Notes: a model not told the origin generated them from the sequence alone. A DNA stretch of 64,000 nt from Stenotrophomonas rhizophila (GCF_003651185.1 NZ_RCDC01000005.1:464143-528142); one strand, 5' to 3'; positions 1 through 9,650 are shown, counted from the stretch's first letter. Translations and numbers: made by a program.

Positions 1-119
1 GGGCGCGTCGGGCGCACCGCGATGCCGCTGTTGCGCAGCGTGCTGACGATGGTCTCGGCGTTCTCGCCGCTGTCGTCCACGATCAGCAGGCGGACCGTCA
101 TGTCATTCGCGTTCTGCAT
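1..119 (-). CDS. Response-regulator receiver protein, N-terminus only (FimX-like)
   Basis: Only the first 39 codons are inside the window; the gene continues to the left. The visible protein starts MQNANDMT and then shows a receiver-domain first strand with an acidic pair (LLIVDDS) and a helix ending ALRN-like (STLRNSGIAV). This pattern, with an unusual ENAETIVSTLRN helix, resembles the degenerate REC domain at the start of xanthomonad FimX-type GGDEF/EAL proteins that control type IV pilus twitching. The family assignment beyond a receiver domain is inference because the output domains are outside the window. Confidence 0.5.
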   Translation of the reverse strand, partial: MQNANDMTVRLLIVDDSGENAETIVSTLRNSGIAVRPTR

Positions 120-211
120 TCACTACTCCCCGGACTGCAAACTTGATACACGATGCGTGTGACTACGTCCATGCGGCAAACGGTAGCCGATCATGGCACG
201 CTGGTTCCGGC

Positions 212-1396
212 TCAGGCCACGCTGCCCGCGGCATGGCCACAGGCCCAGGCCCACTGGAAGTTGTAGCCCCCCAGCCAGCCGGTCACGTCCAGCACCTCCC
301 CAATGAAGTGCAGGCCGGGAACCACGTGCGATTCAAACGTACTGGAGGACACCTTGCGGGTGTCGACCCCGCCCAGCGTCACTTCGGCGGTACGGTACCC
401 CTCGGTGCCACTGGCCACCAGCGGGAAATTCTGCAGCAGCTCGGCCGCCTCGCGCAGCTGTGGCTCGTCGATCTGGCGCACCAGCCGGTCCGGCAGCCAG
501 TGCTCGCACAGGCGCAGCGCCAGCCGGCGCGGCAACACCTCCGAGAGCACCGTACGCAGTTCGGCGGCACCGCGTTCGGCCTTCATCCTGCGCAGCCACT
601 CCAGCGCGTCCTGGCCCGGCAGCAGGTCCAGCCGCAGCTCGTCGCCCGGCTGCCAGTACGAGGAGATCTGCAGGATCGCCGGGCCGCTGATGCCGCGGTG
701 GGTGATCAGCATGGAGTTGCGGAACTCGGTGCCGTTGCAGCGCGCTTCGATCGGCAGGGCCACGCCGGAGAGGTCGTTGAAGCGCTCCTGATGCTTGCCA
801 CTCAGGGTCAGCGGCACCAGCCCGGCGCGGGTCGGCAGGACCTCATGACCGAACTGGCGGGCCAGCTCATAGCCGACGCCGGTCGCGCCCATGCTCGGGA
901 TCGACAGGCCACCCGTGGCCACCACCAGCGAGGCGGCATGGAAATGCCCTTGCGTGGTGTGCACGTGGAAGCCGTCCGCGCCGCGCTCCACCTTCTGCAC
1001 GCCGCAGTCGGTGCGGATCTGCACGCCGGCGGCCAGGCATTCGTCCACCAGCATCTTCACGATCTGCTTGGAGGAGATATCGCAGAACAGCTGGCCCAGC
1101 TCTTTTTCGTGATACGCGATGCCGTGCCGCTCCACCATCTCGATGAAATGGTATGGCGTGTAACGGGCCAGCGCGGATTTGCAGAAGTGCGGATTGGCCG
1201 ACAGGAAATTGGCCGCCGTGGTGCCGGTGTTGGTGAAGTTGCAGCGCCCGCCGCCGGACATCAGGATCTTCTTGCCAACCTTGTTGGCATGGTCGATCAC
1301 CTGCACCAGGCGCCCGCGTTTGCCTGCGGTCATCGCACACATCAGCCCGGCAGCACCGGCCCCGATGACCAGCACATCACAGCGGATCACACTCAC
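212..1396 (-). CDS. BaiN/YhiN (HI0933) family NAD(P)/FAD-dependent oxidoreductase
   Basis: A 394-residue flavoprotein. The N-terminus carries a Rossmann dinucleotide-binding motif (VIGAGAAGLMCAM, about residues 8-20), followed by the family-typical GKKILMSGGGRCNFTN segment that contacts FAD, and the C-terminus has a second flavin-binding signature (GEVLDVTGWLGGYNFQ). These three blocks define the HI0933/BaiN family; the physiological substrate is generally unknown. The GTG start at 1396 is chosen because it overlaps the stop of the upstream yaeQ gene by 4 bp (GTGA), implying translational coupling; longer in-frame extensions would run through yaeQ. Confidence 0.9.
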   Translation of the reverse strand: MSVIRCDVLVIGAGAAGLMCAMTAGKRGRLVQVIDHANKVGKKILMSGGGRCNFTNTGTTAANFLSANPHFCKSALARYTPYHFIEMVERHGIAYHEKELGQLFCDISSKQIVKMLVDECLAAGVQIRTDCGVQKVERGADGFHVHTTQGHFHAASLVVATGGLSIPSMGATGVGYELARQFGHEVLPTRAGLVPLTLSGKHQERFNDLSGVALPIEARCNGTEFRNSMLITHRGISGPAILQISSYWQPGDELRLDLLPGQDALEWLRRMKAERGAAELRTVLSEVLPRRLALRLCEHWLPDRLVRQIDEPQLREAAELLQNFPLVASGTEGYRTAEVTLGGVDTRKVSSSTFESHVVPGLHFIGEVLDVTGWLGGYNFQWAWACGHAAGSVA

Positions 1397-1944
1397 GCCT
1401 GCGGCTTCTGCTTGCGCCAGGTGGGGATGACGCTGAGCTGCGCCTTGTCGGACGTCAACTGCACTTCGCCGTCCTGGATCTGCACGTCCCACTGCATCGT
1501 GCGTTCGATCTGCGCGCCCCATTCGGTGACGAACTCGCCCGGCAGGTCCATGACCTCCAGCGTGGACAGCTTCTTCAGCGCGGAGGCGTTGCGGTCCCAC
1601 CAGATGTCGGCGGCGCGGCCGCCGTAAGTGACCAGCTGCACCGCACGCGCGCGGCCAGCGGCCTTGCGCAGGCGCGAATCGTCGGGCTGGCCCAGTTCGA
1701 TCCACAGCTCGATGTCGCCGGTGTAATCGCGGCGCCACAGGTCCGGCTCGTCGTCCACGCTCAGGCCGCGGCCGAACTCCAGCCGGTCATCGGCGTTCAG
1801 CGCGAAGGTGAGCAGGCGCACCATCAGGCGGTCATCGGTCTCGGACGGGTGCTGGGCCAGCGTCAGCGTATGGCTGGCGTAATAGCCGCGATCCATGTCG
1901 CTGATCTGCAGTTCGGCCTTGCGGATGGTGGCGGTGAGGGCCAT
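1393..1944 (-). CDS. yaeQ: YaeQ family protein
   Basis: A 183-residue protein beginning MALTATIRKAELQISDMDRGYY, the characteristic YaeQ N-terminus, with the conserved tail QLSVIPTWRKQ. YaeQ has a PD-(D/E)XK nuclease-like fold by family knowledge, and was once linked to suppression of rfaH defects; its real biochemical role is uncertain. The ATG at 1944 gives the normal family length. It overlaps the downstream flavoprotein gene by 4 bp, so the two are probably cotranscribed. It is divergent from the pseudouridine synthase gene starting at 1986, so about 40 bp holds both promoters or leaders. Confidence 0.92.
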   Translation of the reverse strand: MALTATIRKAELQISDMDRGYYASHTLTLAQHPSETDDRLMVRLLTFALNADDRLEFGRGLSVDDEPDLWRRDYTGDIELWIELGQPDDSRLRKAAGRARAVQLVTYGGRAADIWWDRNASALKKLSTLEVMDLPGEFVTEWGAQIERTMQWDVQIQDGEVQLTSDKAQLSVIPTWRKQKPQA

Positions 1945-1985
1945 GGGGATACCTGAAACAAAGAGCGCCATGATAATGGTTCGCC

Positions 1986-2870
1986 ATGAGCCCGTCCGAT
2001 CCGATCCTCGTTGCCCCCGCACCCAGCCGCCTGCAGTTGCCCCCCGGCGACTGGCCGAGCCTGCTGGACGGGCTGTGCGCGCGCTTTCCGCGCATCGACC
2101 GCGCGCAGTGGGCAGACCGCTTCGCCCGGGGGCGGGTGCAGGACGCGCAGGGCAGGGCGCTCGCGCCGGATCAGGCCTGGCAGGTGGGGCTGGAGATCGT
2201 GTATTTCCGCGAGGTGGCTGATGAGCCGGCGATTCCTTTCGCCGAGGCCGTCGTCCACCAGGACGCGCACCTGCTGGTGGCCGACAAGCCGCACTTCCTT
2301 CCGGTCACCCCTGCCGGCGGCTACGTGCGCGAGACGCTGCTGGCCCGGCTGGTGGCGCGCACCGGCAACCGGGATCTGGTGCCGCTGCACCGCCTGGACC
2401 GCCTGACCGCCGGGCTGGTGCTGTTCTCCACCCGGCCAGACAGCCGCGATGCCTACCAGCGCCTGTTCCGCGAGCGGCGCATCGAGAAGGTGTACGAAGC
2501 GCTGGCGCCGGGACTGCCCGAACTGCCGTTCCCATTGGAGCGGCAGACCCGCTTGGTCCCGGGAGAGCCGTTCTTCCGCATGGCCGAGGAGCCCGGCGAG
2601 CCCAATGCGCGGACTCGCATCGAGGTGATCGACGGCACCGGACCGGTCTGGCGCTACCGACTGCACCCGGTGACCGGCCGCAAGCACCAGCTGCGCGTGC
2701 ACATGGCCGCGCTGGGCGCCCCGATCCTGGGGGACGACCTGTACCCGGAGCTGCACGCGGATGCGCCGGCGGACGCGCCGCTGCAGCTGCTGGCCAAGGA
2801 ATTGGCGTTCGATGACCCGTTGACCGGGGAGCGGCGCACGTTCGCCAGCGGGTTGTCGCTTCACCTGTAG
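1986..2870 (+). CDS. RluA-family RNA pseudouridine synthase
   Basis: A 294-residue protein with the RluA-family catalytic block HRLDRLTAGLVLF (the Asp is the nucleophile), a preceding VADKPHFLPVTPAG motif and the later TGRKHQLRVHM RNA-binding block. It therefore isomerises uridine to pseudouridine in rRNA or tRNA. The N-terminus lacks a clear S4 domain. The exact target cannot be told from sequence. Its TAG stop codon is formed by the GTAG head of a SMAG-type repeat that begins at 2867, so the repeat abuts the coding region directly. Confidence 0.9.
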   Translation: MSPSDPILVAPAPSRLQLPPGDWPSLLDGLCARFPRIDRAQWADRFARGRVQDAQGRALAPDQAWQVGLEIVYFREVADEPAIPFAEAVVHQDAHLLVADKPHFLPVTPAGGYVRETLLARLVARTGNRDLVPLHRLDRLTAGLVLFSTRPDSRDAYQRLFRERRIEKVYEALAPGLPELPFPLERQTRLVPGEPFFRMAEEPGEPNARTRIEVIDGTGPVWRYRLHPVTGRKHQLRVHMAALGAPILGDDLYPELHADAPADAPLQLLAKELAFDDPLTGERRTFASGLSLHL

Positions 2871-2949
2871 GGCCGGCCGCTGGCCGGCTGCCGGGATCTG
2901 TGGTGGTCACCAGATGCGACGGAGGAGCCGGCCAGCGGCCGGCTCTACC
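2867..2949. repeat. SMAG/REP-type inverted pair
   Basis: Two GTAG-headed palindromes face each other: 2867-2889 reads GTAG followed by a GGCCGGCCGCTGGCCGGC hairpin, and 2926-2949 is the inverted copy ending CTAC. Such paired units are typical of Stenotrophomonas REP dimers and can form a large hairpin in RNA that may end or stabilise the upstream transcript. Confidence 0.85.
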
Positions 2950-3038
2950 GACACCGGCCCCTCAGCCATGCCGGACCCTTTCCACACCGAACCCTCAGCC
3001 GGCCAGCGGTTCATCAGGGTGCTGACGGTTCATCAGCC

Positions 3039-3506
3039 TTAACGTTTGGCCAGCCAACGGTCCAGTTGCGCGGCAAAGGCCTGCTTGTCGCGCGCATGCA
3101 GCGGCGGAGGGCCGCCTGTCTGAACGCCCGAGCCGCGCAGTTCCTCCATGAAATTGCGCATCGACAGCCGCTCGGCCATGTTGTTGGGGGTGTACAGGTC
3201 GCCGCGCGGGTTCAATGCGACGGCCTTTTTGTCCAACACCAGGGCCGCCAGCGGGATGTCCTGCGTGACGACCAGATCGCCCGGCTGGACCCGTTCCACG
3301 ATCACGCTGTCGGCCACATCCAGGCCCGGCGGAACCTGGATGGAGCGGATGAAACGGGACGGAGGGGTCCGCAGCCAGTGGTTGGCGATCAGGGTCATCT
3401 CGATCCCGGCACGCTCTGCGGCACGGAACAGGATCTCCTTGATGACGGCCGGACAAGCGTCGGCGTCCACCCAGATGTGAACTTTAGGGGTCGGGGCATC
3501 AGTCAT
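3039..3506 (-). CDS. yaiI: YaiI/YqxD family protein (UPF0178, DUF188)
   Basis: A 155-residue protein with the family's N-terminal block [16 protein letters not shown] and the later block [20 protein letters not shown], together with [11 protein letters not shown]. The acidic DADACP segment suggests a PIN-like metal-binding site, but no function is established for the family. Length is normal for YaiI. It is transcribed away from the cold-shock gene; the 301-bp gap between them carries both control regions. Confidence 0.92.
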   Translation of the reverse strand: MTDAPTPKVHIWVDADACPAVIKEILFRAAERAGIEMTLIANHWLRTPPSRFIRSIQVPPGLDVADSVIVERVQPGDLVVTQDIPLAALVLDKKAVALNPRGDLYTPNNMAERLSMRNFMEELRGSGVQTGGPPPLHARDKQAFAAQLDRWLAKR

Positions 3507-3807
3507 TTGGCTGATCTTAAGGTAGGAAAAATCTGAATAGGGGGTGCGATTTCGTGTAGGATCGCCCGACCCCTTGTCCTGTCAGGCGGGAGGGGGAGGA
3601 TGGCTGAATCAACCAGCTATCGCTTTTTCGGTAAAACACGAGTATCGTCACCCACACTGTGTTTGCTAGGGTCACCGTGAATCGTGGCCTGGTGCAGTTG
3701 ATCTCACGATCTGCTCATCGATCCGCTTTACCAACGCCTGCAACTCAGTCTCGGCTCCGATACGCGGCGGCCGCGATTATTTCAACTATTGTTTCAGGAG
3801 TTAGTAC
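3507..3807. other. Divergent control region and long leader of the cold-shock gene
   Basis: No protein-coding gene is visible in this 301-bp gap. It separates yaiI (leftward) from the cold-shock gene (rightward). The last part, 3780-3807, contains a clear Shine-Dalgarno (AGGAG at about 3797) 7-8 nt before the ATG at 3808. By analogy with cspA-type genes the rest probably includes a long, structured 5' untranslated region that works as an RNA thermosensor; I could not place the promoter with confidence. Confidence 0.4.
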
Positions 3808-4017
3808 ATGTCTGATCGTCAGCAGGGCACCGTGAAGTGGTTCAACGACGCCAAGGGCTTCGGCTTCATCACCCCGGAAAGCGGCCCGGACCTCTTCGTG
3901 CATTTCCGCGCGATCCAGGGCACCGGCTTCAAGTCGCTGCAGGAAGGCCAGAAGGTGACTTTCGTCGCCGTGCAGGGCCAGAAGGGTATGCAGGCTGACC
4001 AGGTGCAGGCGGTCTAA
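3808..4017 (+). CDS. CspA-family cold-shock protein
   Basis: A 69-residue single cold-shock domain with both RNA-binding motifs: KGFGFIT (RNP1) and LFVHFRAI (RNP2, usually VFVHF). It binds single-stranded RNA and DNA and acts as an RNA chaperone or transcription antiterminator. It begins [17 protein letters not shown], the usual start of xanthomonad CspA proteins. A strong intrinsic terminator follows at once, so it is monocistronic. Whether it is cold-induced or constitutive cannot be read from the sequence. Confidence 0.95.
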   Translation: MSDRQQGTVKWFNDAKGFGFITPESGPDLFVHFRAIQGTGFKSLQEGQKVTFVAVQGQKGMQADQVQAV

Positions 4018-4046
4018 TCGACCCCCCGCAACCGTAAGGTCGCCTA

Positions 4047-4079
4047 AAACGCCGGAAGCGAAAGCTTCCGGCGTTTTTT
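4047..4079 (+). terminator. Intrinsic terminator of the cold-shock gene
   Basis: A perfect stem (AAACGCCGGAAGC, GAAA tetraloop, GCTTCCGGCGTTT) followed by a run of T. Confidence 0.93.
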
Positions 4080-4178
4080 ATTGGGCGGCATTCGGCCATC
4101 GTCGACGCAGATCCCGTTGAAGACGTCATCGTTCCCGTCGCCCGGTTACGATGCCGCTTTGACCCTGCGGAACCCTCG

Positions 4179-4871
4179 ATGATCAAGGTGCACCATCTGG
4201 ACCATTCGCGCTCGCTGCGCGTGCTGTGGATGCTCGAAGAGCTGGGCCTGCCGTACCAGGTCGTCAACTACCAGCGCGATCCCAAGACCTGGCTCGCGCC
4301 GCAGGCGCTGCGCGACGTGCACCCGCTGGGCAAGTCGCCGGTGCTGCAGGACGACGCGCTGGTGCTGGCCGAATCCGGCGCGATCCTGGAATACCTCGCC
4401 GACCGCTACGACAGCGGCCGCCAGCTCTCCCCCGAGCCGATGCCGGCCCAGGCCCCCGAGCGCGTGCGTTACCGCTACTGGATGCACTACGCCGAAGGCT
4501 CGGCGATGCCGCCGCTGGTGATGACGCTGGTGTTTTCGCGGCTGCGCAATGCGCCGATGCCGTTCTTCGCCAAGCCGATCGCGCGCTCCATCGCCGACAA
4601 GGCGCTCAACGGCTTCGTGCGTCCGCAGGTGAAGCTGCACATGGACTGGATGGAACGCGAGCTCGGCCAGTCGCCGTGGTTCGCCGGTGAGCGCTTCACC
4701 GCCGCCGATATCCAGATGAGCTTCCCGATCCAGGCCGCCGCCGCGCGCGGTGGCGACATGGCCGCCTACCCACGGCTGCAGGCATACCTGGCCCGGATCG
4801 AGCAGCGCCCGGCCTACCAACGTGCGGTGGAGCGCGGCGGTCCGTTGAACCTCGGCGGCGGTTCGCGCTGA
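4179..4871 (+). CDS. Glutathione S-transferase family protein
   Basis: A 230-residue protein with an N-terminal thioredoxin-like domain (start [21 protein letters not shown]; the SRSLR segment holds the catalytic Ser region and the [13 protein letters not shown] segment the glutathione gamma-glutamyl site) and an all-helical C-terminal domain with the GST N-capping motif [11 protein letters not shown]. It probably conjugates or reduces substrates with glutathione. It resembles bacterial YfcG/theta-like GSTs most, but the substrate is unknown. It sits 37 bp upstream of selO on the same strand, so they may be cotranscribed, which would fit a shared redox-stress role. Confidence 0.92.
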   Translation: MIKVHHLDHSRSLRVLWMLEELGLPYQVVNYQRDPKTWLAPQALRDVHPLGKSPVLQDDALVLAESGAILEYLADRYDSGRQLSPEPMPAQAPERVRYRYWMHYAEGSAMPPLVMTLVFSRLRNAPMPFFAKPIARSIADKALNGFVRPQVKLHMDWMERELGQSPWFAGERFTAADIQMSFPIQAAAARGGDMAAYPRLQAYLARIEQRPAYQRAVERGGPLNLGGGSR

Positions 4872-4908
4872 ACTTGCGGGGCAGCCGGTCTGCCCCCATT
4901 TCATACCG

Positions 4909-6474
4909 ATGAGCACCCAGCCCCTGCGTTTCGACAACCGTTTCATCCGTGACCTGCCCGGCGACCCGGAAACCGGCCCGCGCGTGCGCGAGGTGCGCGA
5001 GGCTGCGTGGTCGTCGGTCATGCCGACGCCGGTCGCCGCGCCCCAGCTGCTGGCGTACTCGCCGGAGGTGGCCACGCTGCTGGGCATCGGCGAGGACCTG
5101 ATCGAGAGCGAGGATTTCGCACGGGTGTTCGGCGGCAATGCGCTGTATGCCGGGATGGCACCGTGGGCGGCCAACTATGGTGGCCATCAGTTCGGCCATT
5201 GGGCGGGGCAGCTCGGCGATGGCCGTGCGATCTCGCTGGGCGAGCTGCTCACCCCGGACGGTGCGCACTGGGAGCTGCAGTTGAAGGGCGCCGGGCGCAC
5301 ACCGTACTCGCGGGGCGCCGACGGGCGTGCGGTGCTGCGCTCGTCCATCCGCGAGTTCCTGTGCAGTGAAGCGATGCATCACCTCGGCGTGCCGACCACG
5401 CGCGCGCTGAGTCTGGTCGGCACCGGCGATGCCGTCGTGCGCGACATGTTCTACGACGGTCACCCTGAAGCCGAACCCGGCGCGATCGTGTGTCGCGTCG
5501 CGCCGTCGTTCATCCGCTTCGGCAGCTTCGAACTGCCGGCCTCGCGCGGTGACACGACGTTGCTGCGGCAGTTGGCCGATGTCTGCATCGCGCGCGATTT
5601 TCCTGCGCTGGCAGAGGCGGGCGAGGCGCGCCATGCGCGCTGGTTTGCCGACATCTGCGAGCGCACCGCGGTGCTTGTCGCGCATTGGATGCGCGTGGGT
5701 TTCGTGCACGGCGTGATGAACACCGACAACCTCTCCATCCTCGGGCTCACCATCGATTACGGCCCGTATGGCTGGGTCGAGGATTACGATCCCGAGTGGA
5801 CCCCCAACACCACCGACGCGCAGGGCCGACGCTATCGTTTCGGCACGCAGCCGCAGGTGGCGTACTGGAATCTCACCCGGCTGGCGCAGGCGTTGGCACC
5901 GCTGTTCGAGGATGTCACCCCGCTGCATGACGGGCTGGCGCGTTTCCAGCAGGTGCACGCGGCCTGCGAGCGCGCCGACATCGCCGCGAAGCTGGGCCTG
6001 GATAGCTGCCGCGATGAGGATGTGGCGTTGATGGCCGCCTGGCTGGAGATCCTGCACGAGGGCGAGATGGACATGACCCTGGCCTTCCGTGGGCTGATGG
6101 CGCTCGATCCTGCATCGCCTTCCGTGGTGGTGCTGGAGGAGGCGTTCTACAGCCCGGCCCGTCGCGACGCGGTGCTGCCGTCGCTGCAGGCATGGCTGCA
6201 GCAGTACGCGACGCGCCTGCGCGGCGATGGCCTGAGTGCACAGGCGCGTCAGCAGCAGATGGGCCGCGCCAACCCGCGCTACGTGCTGCGCAACTGGCTG
6301 GCCCAGGAGGCGATCGAGCAGGCGGAGCAGGGCGACCTCAGCGGCGTGCATACGCTGCTGGAGGTGCTGCGGCGGCCGTATGAAACGCAGCCGGGGCGCG
6401 AACACTTCGCGGCCAAGCGGCCCGAGTGGGCGCGCGTGAAGGCCGGCTGCTCGATGCTGTCCTGCAGCTCGTAA
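4909..6474 (+). CDS. selO: Protein adenylyltransferase SelO (YdiU)
   Basis: A 521-residue pseudokinase-fold enzyme that transfers AMP from ATP to hydroxyl side chains of proteins, with a role in redox homeostasis. Family blocks are present: [22 protein letters not shown] (here [18 protein letters not shown]), [41 protein letters not shown] (catalytic and metal-binding Asn/Asp). The protein ends SMLSCSS; the Cys third from the end occupies the position of selenocysteine in animal SelO and is the usual bacterial form. Length and start (ATG 4909) match the family. Confidence 0.95.
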   Translation: MSTQPLRFDNRFIRDLPGDPETGPRVREVREAAWSSVMPTPVAAPQLLAYSPEVATLLGIGEDLIESEDFARVFGGNALYAGMAPWAANYGGHQFGHWAGQLGDGRAISLGELLTPDGAHWELQLKGAGRTPYSRGADGRAVLRSSIREFLCSEAMHHLGVPTTRALSLVGTGDAVVRDMFYDGHPEAEPGAIVCRVAPSFIRFGSFELPASRGDTTLLRQLADVCIARDFPALAEAGEARHARWFADICERTAVLVAHWMRVGFVHGVMNTDNLSILGLTIDYGPYGWVEDYDPEWTPNTTDAQGRRYRFGTQPQVAYWNLTRLAQALAPLFEDVTPLHDGLARFQQVHAACERADIAAKLGLDSCRDEDVALMAAWLEILHEGEMDMTLAFRGLMALDPASPSVVVLEEAFYSPARRDAVLPSLQAWLQQYATRLRGDGLSAQARQQQMGRANPRYVLRNWLAQEAIEQAEQGDLSGVHTLLEVLRRPYETQPGREHFAAKRPEWARVKAGCSMLSCSS

Positions 6475-6516
6475 GCGCCTCGGTTACCCTATGCCACCCC
6501 GTTCGTTCCCAGACCC

Positions 6517-7053
6517 ATGACCGAGTCTTCCGCCACGCCCGCCTGGGCCGGCCGCCTGCGCGACATCGCCGATTTCCCCAAGCCGGGCATCCTGTTCAAG
6601 GACATCATGCCGCTGCTCGCCGACGGCCCGGATTTCGCGGCCGCCATCGATGCGATGGTTGCGCCCTGGCGCGATGCCAACCTGCAGGCAGTGATGGGGA
6701 TCGAGTCGCGCGGCTTCATCCTCGGCGCGGCCATGGCGCGGGTGCTGGGCGTGGGCTTCGTGCCGGTGCGCAAGCCGGGCAAGCTGCCGGGCAAGGTGCT
6801 GCGCCAGGATTACACCCTGGAATACCGCACCGACAGCATCGAAGTGCACGCCGATGCCTTGCCGGCCGGCGCACGCGTGCTGGTGATCGATGATGTGCTC
6901 GCCACGGGCGGTACCCTGCTGGCGGCGTTGTCGCTGGCCCGCCAGCTGCAGGTCGAGGTGGTCGGTGCGGCCGTGCTGGTGGAACTGGCCGGCCTCGGTG
7001 GCCGCGACCGCTGGACGAGTGACGTCCCGCTGCTGGCCAATCTGGTCTATTGA
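6517..7053 (+). CDS. apt: Adenine phosphoribosyltransferase
   Basis: A 178-residue purine-salvage enzyme that makes AMP from adenine and PRPP. It shows the APT start block [20 protein letters not shown], the ESRGF motif, and the PRPP-binding loop [13 protein letters not shown] at about residues 121-133. Length is standard. It lies 42 bp after selO. The short downstream gap contains an inverted pair of SMAG-type repeats before the convergent dbpA gene. Confidence 0.96.
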   Translation: MTESSATPAWAGRLRDIADFPKPGILFKDIMPLLADGPDFAAAIDAMVAPWRDANLQAVMGIESRGFILGAAMARVLGVGFVPVRKPGKLPGKVLRQDYTLEYRTDSIEVHADALPAGARVLVIDDVLATGGTLLAALSLARQLQVEVVGAAVLVELAGLGGRDRWTSDVPLLANLVY

Positions 7054-7084
7054 TCCGGGAATCCGCGCGGGCGTGCCGGCACCG

Positions 7085-7154
7085 GTAGTGCCGGCCGCTG
7101 GCCGGCACCTCGAACGCCTCGAGGAACGTGCAGCCGACCAACGGTCGGCTCTAC
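7085..7154. repeat. SMAG/REP-type inverted pair between apt and dbpA
   Basis: 7085-7108 is a GTAG-headed palindrome with the CCGGCCGCTGGCCGG core, and 7132-7154 is an inverted unit of a second subtype with an AGCCGACCAACGGTCGGCT core. It fills the gap between convergent genes and may act as a bidirectional transcript end. Confidence 0.85.
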
Positions 7155-7157
7155 CGC

Positions 7158-8540
7158 TCAGACATCCATCTTGCGGACGCGGAACCGGCGGCCCTTGATC
7201 TTGCCGGCCTCCAGCTGGCCGATCGCCCGGCCGGCATGTTCGCGCGCAATGGCCACGTACGAGCGCGTGGCGTAGATGTCGATCTTGCCGATGTACTTGG
7301 CCGCCAGCCCGGCATCGCCGGTCAGTGCGCCGAGGATGTCGCCCGGGCGCAGCTTGTCGGTCTTGCCGCCATCGATGCGCAGCGTGGTCATCGCGGCCTG
7401 CGGCAGCACCGGCGGGCGTGCGGTGGCCAGCGGCGTCTTCTGCCAGTCCAGCGGCTTGCCCTGTGCCATTTCCAGCGCATCGGCGCGGTTGCGCTCGCGG
7501 TGCGTCACCAGGCTGATCGCCAGGCCCGTGGCACCGGCGCGGCCGGTACGGCCAACGCGATGCTCATAGGTTTCGATATCGGTCGGCAGCTCGTAATTGA
7601 TCACCGCGGCCAGATCCTGCACATCCAGGCCACGCGCGGCGACGTCGCTGGCAACCAGCACGTTGCAGCTGCGGTTGGCGAAGCGCACCAGCACTTCGTC
7701 GCGGTCGCGCTGTTCCATCTCGCCGTGCAGCGGCAGCGCAGAGAACCCGAACTGCTGCAGCGAAATGGCGACATCGTCGACATCGCGGCGGGTGTTGCAG
7801 AACACCACGGCCGATTCCGGCGTGTACTTGAGCAGCAGGCCGGCCAGCGCCTTCTGCTTCAGTGCCAGCTCGGTCTCGCAGAACAGGTGGCGGATCGCGG
7901 GCGCGTGATCGGCGCCTTCCACGGTCACTTCCACCGGGTCGCGCAGCAGCACGCGGGCGATCTCGCGGATCTCATCCGGGAAGGTCGCCGAGAACAGCAG
8001 CGTCTGGCGGTCCTTGCTGGTGCGTCCGGCGATCTCGCGGATCGGCTCTTCAAAGCCCATGTCGAGCATGCGGTCGGCTTCATCCAGCACCAGCGTGGTC
8101 ACGCCGCCCAGATGCAGCACGCGCTTGCGGCCCAGTTCCTGGATGCGCCCGGGGGTGCCGACCACGACCTGCGGATCGTGCGCTTCCAGCGAGGCCAGCT
8201 GCGGGCCCAGCGGCATGCCGCCGGTCAGCACCAGCAGCTTCAGATTGGGAATGCCGGTGGCCAGCTTGCGGATCTGCTTGCCGACCTGATCGGCCAGCTC
8301 GCGGGTCGGGCACAGCACCAGCGCCTGGGCGCGTGTCACGGACGGGTCCAGCGCCTGCAGCAGGCCCAGGCCGAAGGCGGCGGTCTTGCCGCTGCCGGTC
8401 GGGGCCTGTGCGATGACATCGCGGCGCTCGAGGATGGCCGGCAGGCTCTGGGCCTGCACGGGGGTGAGCGAGGTATAGCCCATGGCATCGATGCCGGGCA
8501 GCAGCGCTGGTTTCAGCGGCAGGGAGGAGAATTCAGACAT
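7158..8540 (-). CDS. dbpA: ATP-dependent RNA helicase DbpA
   Basis: A 460-residue DEAD-box helicase. Motifs in order: Q motif (TPVQAQSLP, about 26-34), Walker A APTGSGKT (46-53), PTRELA, TPGRIQEL, DEAD with the usual spacing (VLDEADRMLDMGF), SAT (FSATFPDE), ARGLDV and HRVGRTGR. The C-terminal 75 residues (KTDKLRPGDILGAL, RSYVAIAREHAGRA, IKGRRFRVRKM) form the DbpA RNA-recognition domain that binds hairpin 92 of 23S rRNA, so the protein acts in assembly of the large ribosomal subunit. It converges with apt; 33 bp separate it from the YeiH gene. Confidence 0.96.
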   Translation of the reverse strand: MSEFSSLPLKPALLPGIDAMGYTSLTPVQAQSLPAILERRDVIAQAPTGSGKTAAFGLGLLQALDPSVTRAQALVLCPTRELADQVGKQIRKLATGIPNLKLLVLTGGMPLGPQLASLEAHDPQVVVGTPGRIQELGRKRVLHLGGVTTLVLDEADRMLDMGFEEPIREIAGRTSKDRQTLLFSATFPDEIREIARVLLRDPVEVTVEGADHAPAIRHLFCETELALKQKALAGLLLKYTPESAVVFCNTRRDVDDVAISLQQFGFSALPLHGEMEQRDRDEVLVRFANRSCNVLVASDVAARGLDVQDLAAVINYELPTDIETYEHRVGRTGRAGATGLAISLVTHRERNRADALEMAQGKPLDWQKTPLATARPPVLPQAAMTTLRIDGGKTDKLRPGDILGALTGDAGLAAKYIGKIDIYATRSYVAIAREHAGRAIGQLEAGKIKGRRFRVRKMDV

Positions 8541-8573
8541 GCGGTAGTGTCGCAGAAGTCCGCCCGGCGTGCC

Positions 8574-9650
8574 TCAGCCCAGCAGCGCGTGCACGCCCAG
8601 GTTGATCCCCAACCCACCCGCCAACAGCCAGCCGAACAGCAGCAGCGCCAGCAGCAGCGGCTTCATCCCGGCCCTGCGCAGCGCAGAGGCATGCGTGGTC
8701 AGACCGAGCGCGGCCATCGCCATCGCCAGCAGCACGGTGTCCAGTTCGATCGCCGCGCTGACGATGGCCGCCGGCAGCACCTGCAGCGAGTTGAGCCCGG
8801 CCACCGCGACGAAGCCGAACGCGAACCAGGGCACCACGATCCTGGCGCGCTGGCCCGGCGCCCCCGGCGTACCACCGCGTGCCAGCAGCATCGACAGCCC
8901 GATCAGGAACGGTGCCAGCATCATCACCCGCACCATCTTGGCGATCACGGCGGTGTCGGCGGCAGCTGTGCTCACGGCGCGGCCGGCGGCGACCACCTGC
9001 GCAACTTCGTGCACGGTCGAGCCGGTGAACACGCCGTAGCCCTGCGCGGTCATCGGGATCCACCCGTGCGCGAGGTTGAGCTGGTACAGCAGCGGGTACA
9101 GGAACATCGCGAGCGTGCCGAACACCACCACGGTGGACACGGCCACGGTCACCTGTTCGGCGCGCCCGCGCACCACCGGCTCGGCCGCCATCACCGCCGC
9201 CGCCCCGCAGATCGAGCTGCCCGCGCCGATCAGCAGGGCACTTTCCTTCTCGAGCCCGAACCAGCGCGTGCCGGCCCACCAGGCCAGCGCGAACGTGCTG
9301 GTCAGCACCAGCGCATCGATCAGCACCCCGCTGATACCGACTTGGCCGATATCCTGGAAGGTCAGGCGCAGGCCGTACAGCACGATGCCTGCCCGCAGCA
9401 GCCAATGCTTGGAAAAGCCGACCCCGGCGCCGGCATGGGCCGCCAGCCGCGGGTAGGCAGTGTTGCCCACGGCGATGCCGAGCACGATGGCCAGGGTCAG
9501 CGCGCTGATGCCGTGCGCCTGCAGCCACGGCAGCGGCGCCAGGCCCATGGCCGTAGCCGCAACGGCGCCGGTCAGCAGCAGCCCGGGCAGGCGGCTGCGC
9601 CAGCGCTGCGCGGTGGTGGGTGAAGGCAGGGCGGCGGCAGAGGTGTTCAC
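8574..9650 (-). CDS. yeiH: YeiH family putative sulfate exporter / inner-membrane protein
   Basis: A 358-residue membrane protein (UPF0324 family) with about ten hydrophobic segments. Recognisable family blocks are LAIVLGIAVGN, GIVLYGLRLT, IGAGSSICGAAAVMAAEPV and FTGSTVHEVAQVVAAG. The family is annotated as putative sulfate exporter, but transport has not been generally shown. It is divergent from the LysR-type gene at 9755, an arrangement that in many bacteria (yeiH/yeiE) means the regulator controls the transporter. The intergenic gap is 104 bp. Confidence 0.9.
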   Translation of the reverse strand: MNTSAAALPSPTTAQRWRSRLPGLLLTGAVAATAMGLAPLPWLQAHGISALTLAIVLGIAVGNTAYPRLAAHAGAGVGFSKHWLLRAGIVLYGLRLTFQDIGQVGISGVLIDALVLTSTFALAWWAGTRWFGLEKESALLIGAGSSICGAAAVMAAEPVVRGRAEQVTVAVSTVVVFGTLAMFLYPLLYQLNLAHGWIPMTAQGYGVFTGSTVHEVAQVVAAGRAVSTAAADTAVIAKMVRVMMLAPFLIGLSMLLARGGTPGAPGQRARIVVPWFAFGFVAVAGLNSLQVLPAAIVSAAIELDTVLLAMAMAALGLTTHASALRRAGMKPLLLALLLFGWLLAGGLGINLGVHALLG

